From NCBI RefSeq assembly GCF_900182655.1, contig NZ_FXTC01000004.1, forward strand, positions 248,001-312,000: a stretch of 64,000 bases of DNA, written 5' to 3'. This DNA comes from Chryseobacterium rhizoplanae. GTDB taxonomy: Bacteria > Bacteroidota > Bacteroidia > Flavobacteriales > Weeksellaceae. The notes under the pieces were generated by a model, which saw only the letters and a list, made by a program, of their open reading frames with translations, was not told where the DNA came from and ran no database searches. The number at the start of each line of letters is the position of its first letter. Within the stretch, counting starts at the first letter, position 1. This document shows, one piece after another, positions 10,226 through 17,681 of this stretch. Both the position numbers and the translations under genes were made by a program.

Positions 10226-10762
10226 TTATCTTTTTTCTAATTTCCCGATCATATTTTTCAGCATAGCAGGCACAATTAACTTATGAAAAGGGCGAACAGG
10301 AAGAAAATATAATACACCCAGCCAATTATGGAACTTTACCGTAGTGGATATGGTAAGGGATTTTTCATCAAGATGATCTTTATTTTCATCAAATAAAAGA
10401 GAAACTCTGAAATCCAGATGCTTATCATCTTCCCCGATAACAATTTCATTATCCGTTTTATCAAACACTGTAAAAATACCCATGCGCTCTCCCACTTCAC
10501 ATTTAAAAACCTTTTCCATCTGCTGCTTTTCTGTTTCAGATCCTGTTTTCAGTCCAAATAACCTTACTACCTTATTTCTGAAAGCAAACATTTTCTTTCC
10601 CCATTTCGGCCCACTGGTAAAGAATACATTTCCGATTTCTGTGATATCAATATTCCGGCTGCCATGTTTCAATTCTCCTTCAAAACTATCAACATAATCA
10701 AAATCTTTTTTTCCCTGAGATAAAACTGATTTTTCCGGAAACTCCGTCTTCTTAATCTTCAT
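10226..10762 (-). CDS. DUF2867 family protein
   Basis: This 178-residue soluble protein has the layout of the DUF2867 family: KKDFDYVDSF near residue 20, then FAFRNKVVRLFGLK, and a C-terminal HNWLGVLYFLPVRPFHKLIV segment. It is thought to adopt a START/SRPBCC-like helix-grip fold with an internal cavity, but no reaction is established for the family. In other bacteria the domain is also fused to SDR-like proteins. It appears to be a single-gene unit. Confidence 0.75.
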   Translation of the reverse strand: MKIKKTEFPEKSVLSQGKKDFDYVDSFEGELKHGSRNIDITEIGNVFFTSGPKWGKKMFAFRNKVVRLFGLKTGSETEKQQMEKVFKCEVGERMGIFTVFDKTDNEIVIGEDDKHLDFRVSLLFDENKDHLDEKSLTISTTVKFHNWLGVLYFLPVRPFHKLIVPAMLKNMIGKLEKR

Positions 10763-10990
10763 TGTTATTGTTTTTTATAGTGGTGTGTCTAACAAATGTA
10801 GGTATCTTTCTATTGATTTAAAAGAAAAAAATCAAACATATGTTTAAAATCATATTTCCTCATTAAATTTATCATTCAAACCATTAACCTCCTCAACATC
10901 AACCTTCAGCCTATCTCTATTTAATTTTTATTTTTATAAGTGGAGTCTGTTTTAAATATTTCATTAAATTCGATCAACAAAACTGTTTTT

Positions 10991-12145
10991 ATGATACAAC
11001 TTCCTTTATCAAAACTTTCCAATGTAGGAACTACTATTTTCAGTCAGATGACTCAACTTGCCAACGAAAATGAAGCGATCAATCTTTCTCAGGGATTTCC
11101 GGATTTCATGCCTGACCTGGAGTTATTGAATCATGTAGATCATTTTATTAAAAAAGGCTTTAACCAATATGCCCCACTAGGTGGAATGATTGGTCTGAAG
11201 GAAGAAATTGCCAGAAAAATTGAAAACAGCCATCAGGCAACCTATCATCCCGACTCGGAAATAACAATTACAGCAGGGGGAACTCAGGCTATTTTCACTG
11301 CCATTGCTTCTTTTATCAAAAAGGAGGATGAAGTGATTATTTTTGAACCGGCCTATGACTGTTATGAACCTACTGTAGAACTTTTCGGAGGGATTGTAAA
11401 ACGTTTTGAAATGAAAGCTCCGGATTATAACATCGACTGGGCTGCTGTAAAAAAACTTGTCAGTGACAAAACAAGAATGATTATCCTGAATAATCCCAAC
11501 AACCCTTCCGGAAAAATACTGACAGAAAATGATATACAAGAGCTTATTAAGCTGGTAAAAGGAACTTCTATTCTTATTTTAAGTGATGAAGTGTATGAAA
11601 ATATTGTTTTTGACGGAAAGCAGCATTTAAGCATCTGTAAATATCCGGAATTGAAAGAAAGGAGTCTTCTTGTTGCTTCTTTCGGGAAACTCTTTCACGT
11701 CACCGGCTGGAAAGTAGGATATTGTGCAGCTCCCAAAATCTTAACGGATGAGTTCAGAAAAGTACACCAGTTCAATGTTTTCTGTGTAAACACTCCTATC
11801 CAACTTGCATTGGCAGAGTACATGAAAAATGATGAACATTATACCCAACTGAGTCAGTTTTTCCAGGAAAAAAGAGATTTTCTGAGAAAAGGTCTTGAAG
11901 GAACATCTTTTGAGCTGCTGGATTGTGAGGGAACTTATTTTCAGGCAGTAAAGTATGATAAAATTTCGGATAAAAATGATTTCGATTTTGCATCTGAACT
12001 GACAATCAATCACAAGGTGGCGAGTGTTCCTTTTTCTTCGTTCTATAAACATAAACTGAATGAGAATGTCATCAGGTTATGTTTTGCCAAAAAGCAGGAA
12101 ACATTAGAGAAAGCTATTGAAAATTTATCAAGAGTATCATCATAA
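10991..12145 (+). CDS. Methionine aminotransferase (class I/II PLP enzyme)
   Basis: This 384-residue fold-type I aminotransferase has LSQGFPDF near the N terminus, NNPNNPSGK in the middle and the PLP-binding Lys233 in SFGKLFHVTGWKVGY. The order of motifs matches the YbdL / kynurenine aminotransferase-like group, which acts on methionine and related 2-oxo acids in methionine salvage. The start at 10991 (MIQLPLSKLS) is chosen because the upstream 17 codons of the longer ORF do not resemble the family start. It stands alone. Confidence 0.85.
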   Translation: MIQLPLSKLSNVGTTIFSQMTQLANENEAINLSQGFPDFMPDLELLNHVDHFIKKGFNQYAPLGGMIGLKEEIARKIENSHQATYHPDSEITITAGGTQAIFTAIASFIKKEDEVIIFEPAYDCYEPTVELFGGIVKRFEMKAPDYNIDWAAVKKLVSDKTRMIILNNPNNPSGKILTENDIQELIKLVKGTSILILSDEVYENIVFDGKQHLSICKYPELKERSLLVASFGKLFHVTGWKVGYCAAPKILTDEFRKVHQFNVFCVNTPIQLALAEYMKNDEHYTQLSQFFQEKRDFLRKGLEGTSFELLDCEGTYFQAVKYDKISDKNDFDFASELTINHKVASVPFSSFYKHKLNENVIRLCFAKKQETLEKAIENLSRVSS

Positions 12146-12417
12146 TTTTAGTATGCTTTTGTGGAACTTAGACAAAGATTTTTACTCCAATTGTCATTGC
12201 GAATAAAGCAATTTCATTAGAAGTTTTGAATTTGGAATACACTAAGACGCGAAGAAATTTTATAAGCAAACGTTTTAAGGCGCAATGATTTTATCTCCGA
12301 TAAAATTGTACTGCTCTAATTGTACTACTCTAAAAATGACGCAGATATTTCAAAGGTCATTTTGGACGATGAACTTATATTTTTCTTTAAAAAGTGAATT
12401 ATAATCATTGATTTTCA
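12146..12417. other. Intergenic region with repeat-like fragments
   Basis: No gene is seen. It contains a fragment of the GTCATTGCGA repeat (12193-12215). Next to it is a segment (about 12240-12295, ACTAAGACGCGAAG then GGCGCAATGATTTTATCT) that looks like the short non-coding repeats common between genes in this group. This can be tested by a self-comparison of the genome. Confidence 0.4.
12193..12215 (+). repeat. Fragment of an interspersed GTCATTGCGA repeat
   Basis: GTCATTGCGA and GCAATTTC flank a short centre. The inverted counterpart at 17598-17626 shares the arms, so this looks like a decayed copy of a dispersed palindromic repeat. Confidence 0.5.
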
Positions 12418-12457
12418 TATATTTATGAAATAACTAATCCATTAAATAATTAAAATC

Positions 12458-12634
12458 ATGAAAAAAGGAATCATCTCACAAGGAAAAAAATTAAACAAAA
12501 AAGAATTAAGTACAATCAATGGGGGCTTGGGTAGCATAAGATGCACCAATTCTTCAGGGTATTGCGTATACATTGGTCCTGGTTGCAGTGAGCTCAAATG
12601 CCAGCTGCCGGAACCTCTTGAAGCTGATGAGTAA
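12458..12634 (+). CDS. GG-leader Cys-rich small peptide (bacteriocin-like)
   Basis: This 58-codon gene has the leader KKLNKKELSTINGG at residues 10-23, ending in the double glycine that is typical of peptides cut and exported by C39-peptidase ABC transporters. The core after the GG has four cysteines (residues 29, 36, 43, 48). It is one of five related peptides in this window; the leader is nearly the same as in the trio at 14721-15337. No modifying enzyme or exporter lies nearby, so maturation must act in trans, if it occurs. A perfect hairpin terminator follows the gene. The function could be bacteriocin, signal peptide or other secreted disulfide peptide. Confidence 0.75.
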   Translation: MKKGIISQGKKLNKKELSTINGGLGSIRCTNSSGYCVYIGPGCSELKCQLPEPLEADE

Positions 12635-12660
12635 TTTAGCTTCAAAGAAATGATAAAATA

Positions 12661-12700
12661 AATACCTCGGGCGGCTCAAAAATGAGCCGCCCGAGGTATT
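12661..12700. terminator. Strong bidirectional terminator hairpin
   Basis: An exact 18-bp inverted repeat (arms 12661-12678 and 12683-12700, core CCTCGGGCGGCTCA) with an AAAA loop lies between the GG-leader peptide gene and the convergent SDR gene. Confidence 0.85.
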
Positions 12701-12723
12701 ATAATGATGATCTCTATCAAATG

Positions 12724-13488
12724 TTATAAAAACATTCCTCCTGAAACTTCAATTCTTTGTCCATTGATCCATCCTGCATCTTCTGTACACAGGAATGCCA
12801 CCACACCGCCAATATCATCGGGAAGTCCTACTCTTCCTAAGGCTGTAGCACCCGCTACTGCAGCATTGATCTCTTCATTATCTCTTACTCTTCCTCCTCC
12901 AAAGTCTGTTTCAATAGCTCCCGGAGCCACAACATTAGCTTTGATTTTTCTTGATCCTAATTCTTTGGCCATATATTTTGTGAGCATTTCTACTCCAGCT
13001 TTTATAGATCCGTAAACAGAAGATCCCGGTGTTGCAAATCTTGCCAATCCTGAAGATATATTGATAATTCCTCCTCCATCATTCATGAATGGCAAAAATT
13101 TTTGAGTCAGGAAAAATACTCCTTTGAAATGGATGTCTACCACATCATCCAACTGTTCTTCTGTAACTTCCGTAATCGGTGAATATAAAGCTGTTCCCGC
13201 ATTATTGATCAGGTAATCAATATGAGTACTTCCTGTATTTTCCTGCAGGTGATCTGTAACGTCTTTTACAAAAGCATCAAAACTTTTAATGTCCTTTGTA
13301 TCCAGCTGGAAAGCAGCGGCATTCCGTCCCATTGCTTTTATTTCATTCACAACAGCTTCAGCTTCTTCTTTATTGCTTCTGTAAGTAATAATAACGTCTA
13401 ATCCTTTTTGAGCAATCTTTAGTGCTGAGTTCTTTCCCAATCCACGGCTTCCTCCGGTTACCAGTGCGATATTTGTTTTTGTGTTCAT
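12724..13488 (-). CDS. SDR family oxidoreductase
   Basis: This 254-residue classical short-chain dehydrogenase has TGGSRGLG at 11-18, LINNAG, ISSGLA and the catalytic YGSIK. The closing WINGQRIEVSGGMFL is the typical FabG/glucose-dehydrogenase-like C terminus. It reduces or oxidises an unknown carbonyl/hydroxyl compound with NAD(P). The start at 13488 was chosen because MNTKTN directly precedes the Rossmann strand; an earlier ATG adds nine Gln/Asn-rich residues. An AraC gene lies 89 bases upstream in the same direction and probably controls it. Confidence 0.88.
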   Translation of the reverse strand: MNTKTNIALVTGGSRGLGKNSALKIAQKGLDVIITYRSNKEEAEAVVNEIKAMGRNAAAFQLDTKDIKSFDAFVKDVTDHLQENTGSTHIDYLINNAGTALYSPITEVTEEQLDDVVDIHFKGVFFLTQKFLPFMNDGGGIINISSGLARFATPGSSVYGSIKAGVEMLTKYMAKELGSRKIKANVVAPGAIETDFGGGRVRDNEEINAAVAGATALGRVGLPDDIGGVVAFLCTEDAGWINGQRIEVSGGMFL

Positions 13489-13577
13489 TGTATTTTGATT
13501 ATTTTGATGGTACAAAGTTGAGACATTTCCCGGCTGAAGTATTTGCTTGAATCAATCTGAAATTTGCAAAATTCAAA

Positions 13578-14516
13578 TCAGGAACGAAATTCTAATGGGG
13601 TAAAAGAAGTTTTCCTTTTAAAGAAATTAGAAAAATGGGCAATTTCTTCGAAACCCAAGGCATAGGATATTTCTGAAACGTTCCATCTGGTCTGCTTTAA
13701 GAGTATTTTTGCTTCCTGGGTGATTCGGTCAGAAATAAGTTCCGTAGTCGTTTTTCCAGTGCTTTCTTTTAATCTTTTGTTTAAATAATTGACATGAACC
13801 GCTAATCTGTCGGCATAATCTTTTGCAGTCTTCAGCTGCAATCTCTGATCCCAGGATTCAATAGGAAATTGTCTCTCCAACAGCTCTATAAACAGAGAAA
13901 CCACTCTCATAGAAGCATCATTTGAAGCGGATATTTTGGTAGCCGGCTGTAATTTCTGCCCATAATGAATAAGTTCAAGAACATAGTTTCTAATCAGATC
14001 ATATTTAAAAACATAGTCTGAACCTATCTCTTTTTTTATTTTTTTAAAAAGGCTTTCTATCTCTTCTGCAAGTTCATTGTCAATCTCAAATATAGGCACT
14101 CCTCCAGGTTGAAAAATAGGAAGATCTTCAAGGTTATAATAGGATTTATCTTTAATGAAAAAGTCTTCTGTAAATACACAGAAACTCCCGGACTGATCAG
14201 GATCTTCAGGCACCCAATGATATGGAACTTTTGGAGTAGCAAATAATAAGGCGTTCTGTTTTATTGAGATTACTTTGTCAGCATATTCCGCTCTGTTTCG
14301 TCCTCGTATAAAGCTTATTTTATAGTATTTCCTTCTGTTATAGGGCATTTCGGAAGTAGCCTTTGCCCTTTCTAGCGTTTGGGCGATATCGAAAACATTA
14401 AAGTGTCCGATATCTTTATGAAGTCCTTTTGGAAAAATACTTTCGAGATCTTTACCTAATTTGGTGGCCATCTCTCTGTAAAAATCTTCGAGGGAGGTAT
14501 GTGCTACTTTTTCCAT
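13578..14516 (-). CDS. AraC family transcriptional regulator
   Basis: Of 312 residues the first 180 form a cupin-like sensing domain with YNRRKYYKISFIRGR (about 60-74). The last 100 form the two AraC helix-turn-helix motifs (LAVHVNYLNKRLKESTG, then WNVSEISYALGFEEIAHFSN and TSFTPLEF). It is a paralogue of the regulator at 32572-33486, which has the same YNRRxYYKISFI block and a very similar C terminus. The neighbouring SDR gene is the likely target. Confidence 0.87.
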   Translation of the reverse strand: MEKVAHTSLEDFYREMATKLGKDLESIFPKGLHKDIGHFNVFDIAQTLERAKATSEMPYNRRKYYKISFIRGRNRAEYADKVISIKQNALLFATPKVPYHWVPEDPDQSGSFCVFTEDFFIKDKSYYNLEDLPIFQPGGVPIFEIDNELAEEIESLFKKIKKEIGSDYVFKYDLIRNYVLELIHYGQKLQPATKISASNDASMRVVSLFIELLERQFPIESWDQRLQLKTAKDYADRLAVHVNYLNKRLKESTGKTTTELISDRITQEAKILLKQTRWNVSEISYALGFEEIAHFSNFFKRKTSFTPLEFRS

Positions 14517-14683
14517 GACAGATGATTTGTAAAATTCAAATATACGAATTTATGAATATTGGAGGATCAATCAAACACAACATTAATGTACGTAGATTTC
14601 AGAAAATCCAATGGTCAATATACGCTATTCAACTAATTTTTCTTTTTTTTCTAAACATAGTGACATACTTCATTTATTTTTCT

Positions 14684-14710
14684 TACATTCGTCAAAACTA
14701 ACCCATTAAA
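14684..14710 (+). promoter_or_regulatory. Putative promoter and start region of the GG-peptide trio
   Basis: TACATTCG (14684-14691) is one base from the Bacteroidota -7 consensus TAnnTTTG. Six bases on lies ACTAACCCATTAAA, which differs by one base from ACTAATCCATTAAA at 12433-12446 in front of the first GG-leader peptide gene. The shared block probably marks the transcript start. Confidence 0.5.
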
Positions 14711-14720
14711 AATCAAATCA

Positions 14721-14912
14721 ATGAAAAATCAAATCAATCAAACCGGAAAAAAATTAAACAGAAAAGAATTAATTACAATCAAAGGAGGTCTTATCAACTG
14801 TATGGAAGCCGTTCTATGTCCTAACCCTCCTTGTGAGCCTTCTTCTGATCCAAATGGATGTACTATTATTTCTATAAAGTGTGCACAAAAAGAGTGCAGA
14901 CCACAGTTATAA
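14721..14912 (+). CDS. GG-leader Cys-rich small peptide (bacteriocin-like), copy 1 of trio
   Basis: This 63-residue peptide has the leader KKLNRKELITIKGG (residues 10-23) and then a core with six cysteines ending CAQKECRPQL. The core is clearly homologous to the next gene: both begin with a NCMEx4C segment after the GG and end in CAQKxCRP. An even number of cysteines suggests disulfides, though thioether formation cannot be excluded. It is first in a three-gene rightward cluster with gaps of 27 and 47 bases. No transporter or modification gene is adjacent. Confidence 0.75.
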   Translation: MKNQINQTGKKLNRKELITIKGGLINCMEAVLCPNPPCEPSSDPNGCTIISIKCAQKECRPQL

Positions 14913-14939
14913 TATCAATTATTTCATAAATAAAATACT

Positions 14940-15131
14940 ATGAAAAAACTGGATCTAAACAAAGGTAAAAGGCTTAACAAAAAAGAACTAAAGTCTATTC
15001 AAGGGGGAATGCTAAACTGCATGGAGCCTATTCTATGTACAGAGTTCCCATGTGAAACATATCCGCCGGATGATGTCAGAAATTGTACAAAAATATCGGT
15101 TGGCTGTGCACAAAAAGTCTGTCGACCATAA
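14940..15131 (+). CDS. GG-leader Cys-rich small peptide (bacteriocin-like), copy 2 of trio
   Basis: This 63-residue peptide has the leader KRLNKKELKSIQGG (10-23) and a core of six cysteines at positions that match the preceding gene (NCMEPILC, FPC, NC, GCAQKVCRP). The leader and first core segment are almost the same as in its neighbour while the middle differs. This pattern is expected for duplicated secreted peptides under diversifying change. It is probably co-transcribed with its neighbours. Confidence 0.75.
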   Translation: MKKLDLNKGKRLNKKELKSIQGGMLNCMEPILCTEFPCETYPPDDVRNCTKISVGCAQKVCRP

Positions 15132-15178
15132 CCTTAAGATTATTTGTAGAATAACTCACTAAACCCAAATTAAGCATT

Positions 15179-15337
15179 ATGAAAAATCAAAACTTAACTA
15201 ATGGAAAAAAATTGAACAAAAAACAATTAAGAGTAATTACCGGCGGAAAAGAAATGTGCCTTCTACCAGACCTGACTTGTAAGAAGTTTTCTTTTACCTG
15301 TGCAGAAATTCAATGCCAGCCTGGTATTGAATTGTAA
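15179..15337 (+). CDS. GG-leader Cys-rich small peptide (bacteriocin-like), copy 3 of trio
   Basis: This short gene of 52 codons has the leader KKLNKKQLRVITGG (10-23) and a reduced core with four cysteines ending CAEIQCQPGIEL. The C-terminal CAxxxCxP pattern is kept from the two genes before it, so it is a diverged third copy. It lies 47 bases after copy 2 and is followed by a good terminator, which closes the cluster. Confidence 0.72.
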   Translation: MKNQNLTNGKKLNKKQLRVITGGKEMCLLPDLTCKKFSFTCAEIQCQPGIEL

Positions 15338-15365
15338 TACATACAAAAGACAATATGATAATAAC

Positions 15366-15396
15366 AAATCGCTTCCCTACAAGGAAGCGATTTTTA
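15366..15396 (+). terminator. Terminator of the GG-peptide cluster
   Basis: AAATCGCTTCC and GGAAGCGATTT form an 11-bp stem with a six-base loop, followed by a T run. Confidence 0.85.
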
Positions 15397-15527
15397 TTTT
15401 AAAATATATAAATTCATGATATGCAGAATAACCATTTTTTAACTGCTTAAAAAGGTTTTGAACAGAAAAAAAAGAAAGAACTTCAAAATATAGAATTCTC
15501 TCATCATTAAAGTTTAACACATGAACG

Positions 15528-15564
15528 CAAAAAACGCTCCCAAATACATGGAAGCGTTTTTTAT
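15528..15564 (-). terminator. Terminator of ychF
   Basis: A hairpin of AAAAAACGCTTCC with GGGAGCGTTTTTT (read on the minus strand, one bulged base) lies just after the leftward ychF stop. It is followed by T-rich sequence. Confidence 0.7.
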
Positions 15565-15587
15565 TATAAACGAACTTTAATATTTTC

Positions 15588-16679
15588 TTATACATTGAAT
15601 CTGAAGTGCATGATGTCTCCATCCTGTACTACATATTCTTTACCTTCTACAGAAAGCTTTCCGGCTTCTTTGATTTTTACTTCAGAACCATACGTAATAT
15701 AATCGTTATACTTGATTACTTCTGCACGGATAAATCCTTTTTCAAAGTCAGTGTGGATTACTCCTGCAGCCTGTGGCGCTGTCCATCCCTGCCCGATAGT
15801 CCAGGCTCTTACTTCTTTCACTCCGGCAGTAAAATAAGTCTGAAGTTTTAAAAGATCGTAAGCTTTTCTGATCAAACGGTTAACCCCCGGCTCAGTAAGA
15901 CCTAATTCTTCAAGGAAAATTTCTCTCTCTTCAAAAGTTTCAAGCTCATTGATATCAGCTTCTATCTGTGCAGCTAACACAACTACTTCTGCACCTTCAT
16001 TCTTAGCCATCTCTTCAATCTTACCAATCCAGTCATTTCCGTTTTTGATAGAATTTTCATCTACATTACAAACGTAAAGTACAGGTTTATTGGTTAACAA
16101 CTGAACTTCTCCAATAATTGCTTTTGTGAAATCATCGGTAGCAAATTCTCTTGCGTTTTTACCATCTTCAAGGAATTTCTGTAAATTCTGAAGTGTTTCG
16201 TAAGTAAGGATATCTTCTTTCTTCCCTGATTTGATGAATTTCTTAGCCTTTTCAACTGCTTTCCCTACTGTTTCAAGATCTTTCAATTGCAGCTCGATAT
16301 CAATAATTTCTTTATCTCTTAAAGGATCTACAGAACCTTCAACGTGGATGATATTTCCGTTATCAAAACATCTTAAAACGTGAATAATTGCTTCACACTC
16401 ACGGATATTGGCCAAGAACTGGTTCCCCAATCCTTCTCCTTTGCTGGCTCCTTTTACAAGACCTGCAATATCAACAATCTCAACTACAGCTGGTAAAACT
16501 CTCTCAGGTTTTACGATTTTCTCCAGTTCAAACAATCTCTGATCCGGTACAGAAACCGTTCCAAGGTTCGGTTCAATAGTACAGAAAGGATAGTTTGCTG
16601 ATTGAGCTTTTGCATTACTCAAACAGTTAAAAAGAGTTGATTTACCTACATTCGGCAGGCCTACGATTCCACATTTCAT
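15588..16679 (-). CDS. ychF: Redox-regulated ATPase / Obg-like GTPase YchF
   Basis: This 363-residue P-loop protein starts MKCGIVGLPNVGKSTLFN (G1 motif GLPNVGKS), has DIAGLVKGASKGEGLGN as G3/switch region, and NVDEN in place of NKxD, which explains its preference for ATP. The C-terminal TGS-like domain begins near YFTAGVKEVRAWTI and ends at DGDIMHFRFNV. It binds ribosomes and affects translation and oxidative stress. Length and motifs are normal; it seems to be a single-gene unit. Confidence 0.95.
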   Translation of the reverse strand: MKCGIVGLPNVGKSTLFNCLSNAKAQSANYPFCTIEPNLGTVSVPDQRLFELEKIVKPERVLPAVVEIVDIAGLVKGASKGEGLGNQFLANIRECEAIIHVLRCFDNGNIIHVEGSVDPLRDKEIIDIELQLKDLETVGKAVEKAKKFIKSGKKEDILTYETLQNLQKFLEDGKNAREFATDDFTKAIIGEVQLLTNKPVLYVCNVDENSIKNGNDWIGKIEEMAKNEGAEVVVLAAQIEADINELETFEEREIFLEELGLTEPGVNRLIRKAYDLLKLQTYFTAGVKEVRAWTIGQGWTAPQAAGVIHTDFEKGFIRAEVIKYNDYITYGSEVKIKEAGKLSVEGKEYVVQDGDIMHFRFNV

Positions 16680-16801
16680 ATTGTAAAATTCAAAGTTTAA
16701 GGTTTAGGGGTAACCCAAGGTTTTTCCAACTTTAAACATTGAACTCTGAACCTTGAATTACGAGTGTGCAAAGATAGTGATTTTTGAGGGAGTTTCATAA
16801 T

Positions 16802-16833
16802 AAAAAAATCTGCCAGTATTCTGACAGATTTTC
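16802..16833 (-). terminator. Terminator of the ferritin gene
   Basis: AAAATCTG, CAG, CTG and CAGATTTT form a stem with one internal mismatch just after the ferritin stop. It is followed by a T run on the minus strand. Confidence 0.7.
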
Positions 16834-16858
16834 TAAAGGTTCGGATTCACCGGCTGTT

Positions 16859-17410
16859 TTATGGATTATCTCCTGTGGCATTCTGAGCCAGCGGAACATC
16901 ATTCGGTGCTTCCTGTAAAGTTTTATCTAAAGTAAATAAAGACTCATCAGTAGCTCTGTCACCACCAGCGATTTTTAATTTATCAATTAAGTTTTGAGCT
17001 AAGGTCTCTTCTTCAATCTGTTCCTGTACAAACCACTGCATAAAATTCCACGTTGCCCAGTCTTTTTCTTCCATAGAAAGATCTACAATTCTGTAAATAG
17101 CAGTTGTATTGTCAACTTCATGTTTAAAAACGCCATCAAAACAGGCTGTAAGGCTGTCCGGATCTGCCGGAGGAGCCGGAATAGCATCTACTTTTGGTTT
17201 TCCGCCTCTGTTTAAAATATATTCCATGAATTTGATTGAGTGATTTCGCTCTTCCTGAGCATGGCGGTAAAGAAAGTTGGCAATTCCCTGATAGCCTTTA
17301 TCATCGGCCCAAATTCCATAAGATAAAAAAACGTGTGATGCATGAATTTCCTTATTCATCTGGTCACTAAGTGCTTTTTCCATGCTGGTGGAAAGTCTGT
17401 TAGTATTCAT
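16859..17410 (-). CDS. ftnA: Non-haem ferritin
   Basis: This 183-residue four-helix-bundle ferritin has the ferroxidase residues in MNKEIHASHVFLSYG and HAQEERNHSIKFMEY (ExxH). A third set lies in WFVQEQIEEETLAQNL. It oxidises Fe(II) and stores iron in a 24-mer in the cytosol. The C-terminal tail (PNDVPLAQNATGDNP) is about 15 residues longer than in the E. coli protein and is probably disordered. It appears to be transcribed alone, with a terminator on each side. Confidence 0.92.
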   Translation of the reverse strand: MNTNRLSTSMEKALSDQMNKEIHASHVFLSYGIWADDKGYQGIANFLYRHAQEERNHSIKFMEYILNRGGKPKVDAIPAPPADPDSLTACFDGVFKHEVDNTTAIYRIVDLSMEEKDWATWNFMQWFVQEQIEEETLAQNLIDKLKIAGGDRATDESLFTLDKTLQEAPNDVPLAQNATGDNP

Positions 17411-17554
17411 AATGTTATATTTTGATGATTATGGGATGAATCATGCAAAAATGATTCCGATACAAATTAGATTTTAAACATAATTATTTATCCCTGTTTT
17501 TTATTTAATTGAAAATCATTATTTTAAGCTAATAATTTATAGTTATTCTAAAAT

Positions 17555-17585
17555 AAAAACCAGTTCTATTGGAGAACTGGTTTTT
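17555..17585 (-). terminator. Terminator of the GHL10 lipoprotein gene
   Basis: A perfect 13-bp stem (arms AAAAACCAGTTCT and AGAACTGGTTTTT) with a five-base loop lies about 100 bases after the leftward stop at 17682. Confidence 0.8.
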
Positions 17586-17597
17586 AAATTTATAACT

Positions 17598-17626
17598 GAG
17601 ATTGCTTCACCTTACGGTTCGCAATG
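17598..17626 (-). repeat. Fragment of an interspersed GTCATTGCGA repeat, inverted copy
   Basis: GAGATTGCTTC and GCAATG arms match the reverse complement of the fragment at 12193-12215, with a different centre (CGAACCGTAAGGTGAAG on the minus strand). This is consistent with a small dispersed palindromic element. Confidence 0.5.
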
Positions 17627-17681
17627 CCCCATAGTAGATAGAAGTTTGCAAATTAAATTTTTTTGCCTTTATCAAAATAAT

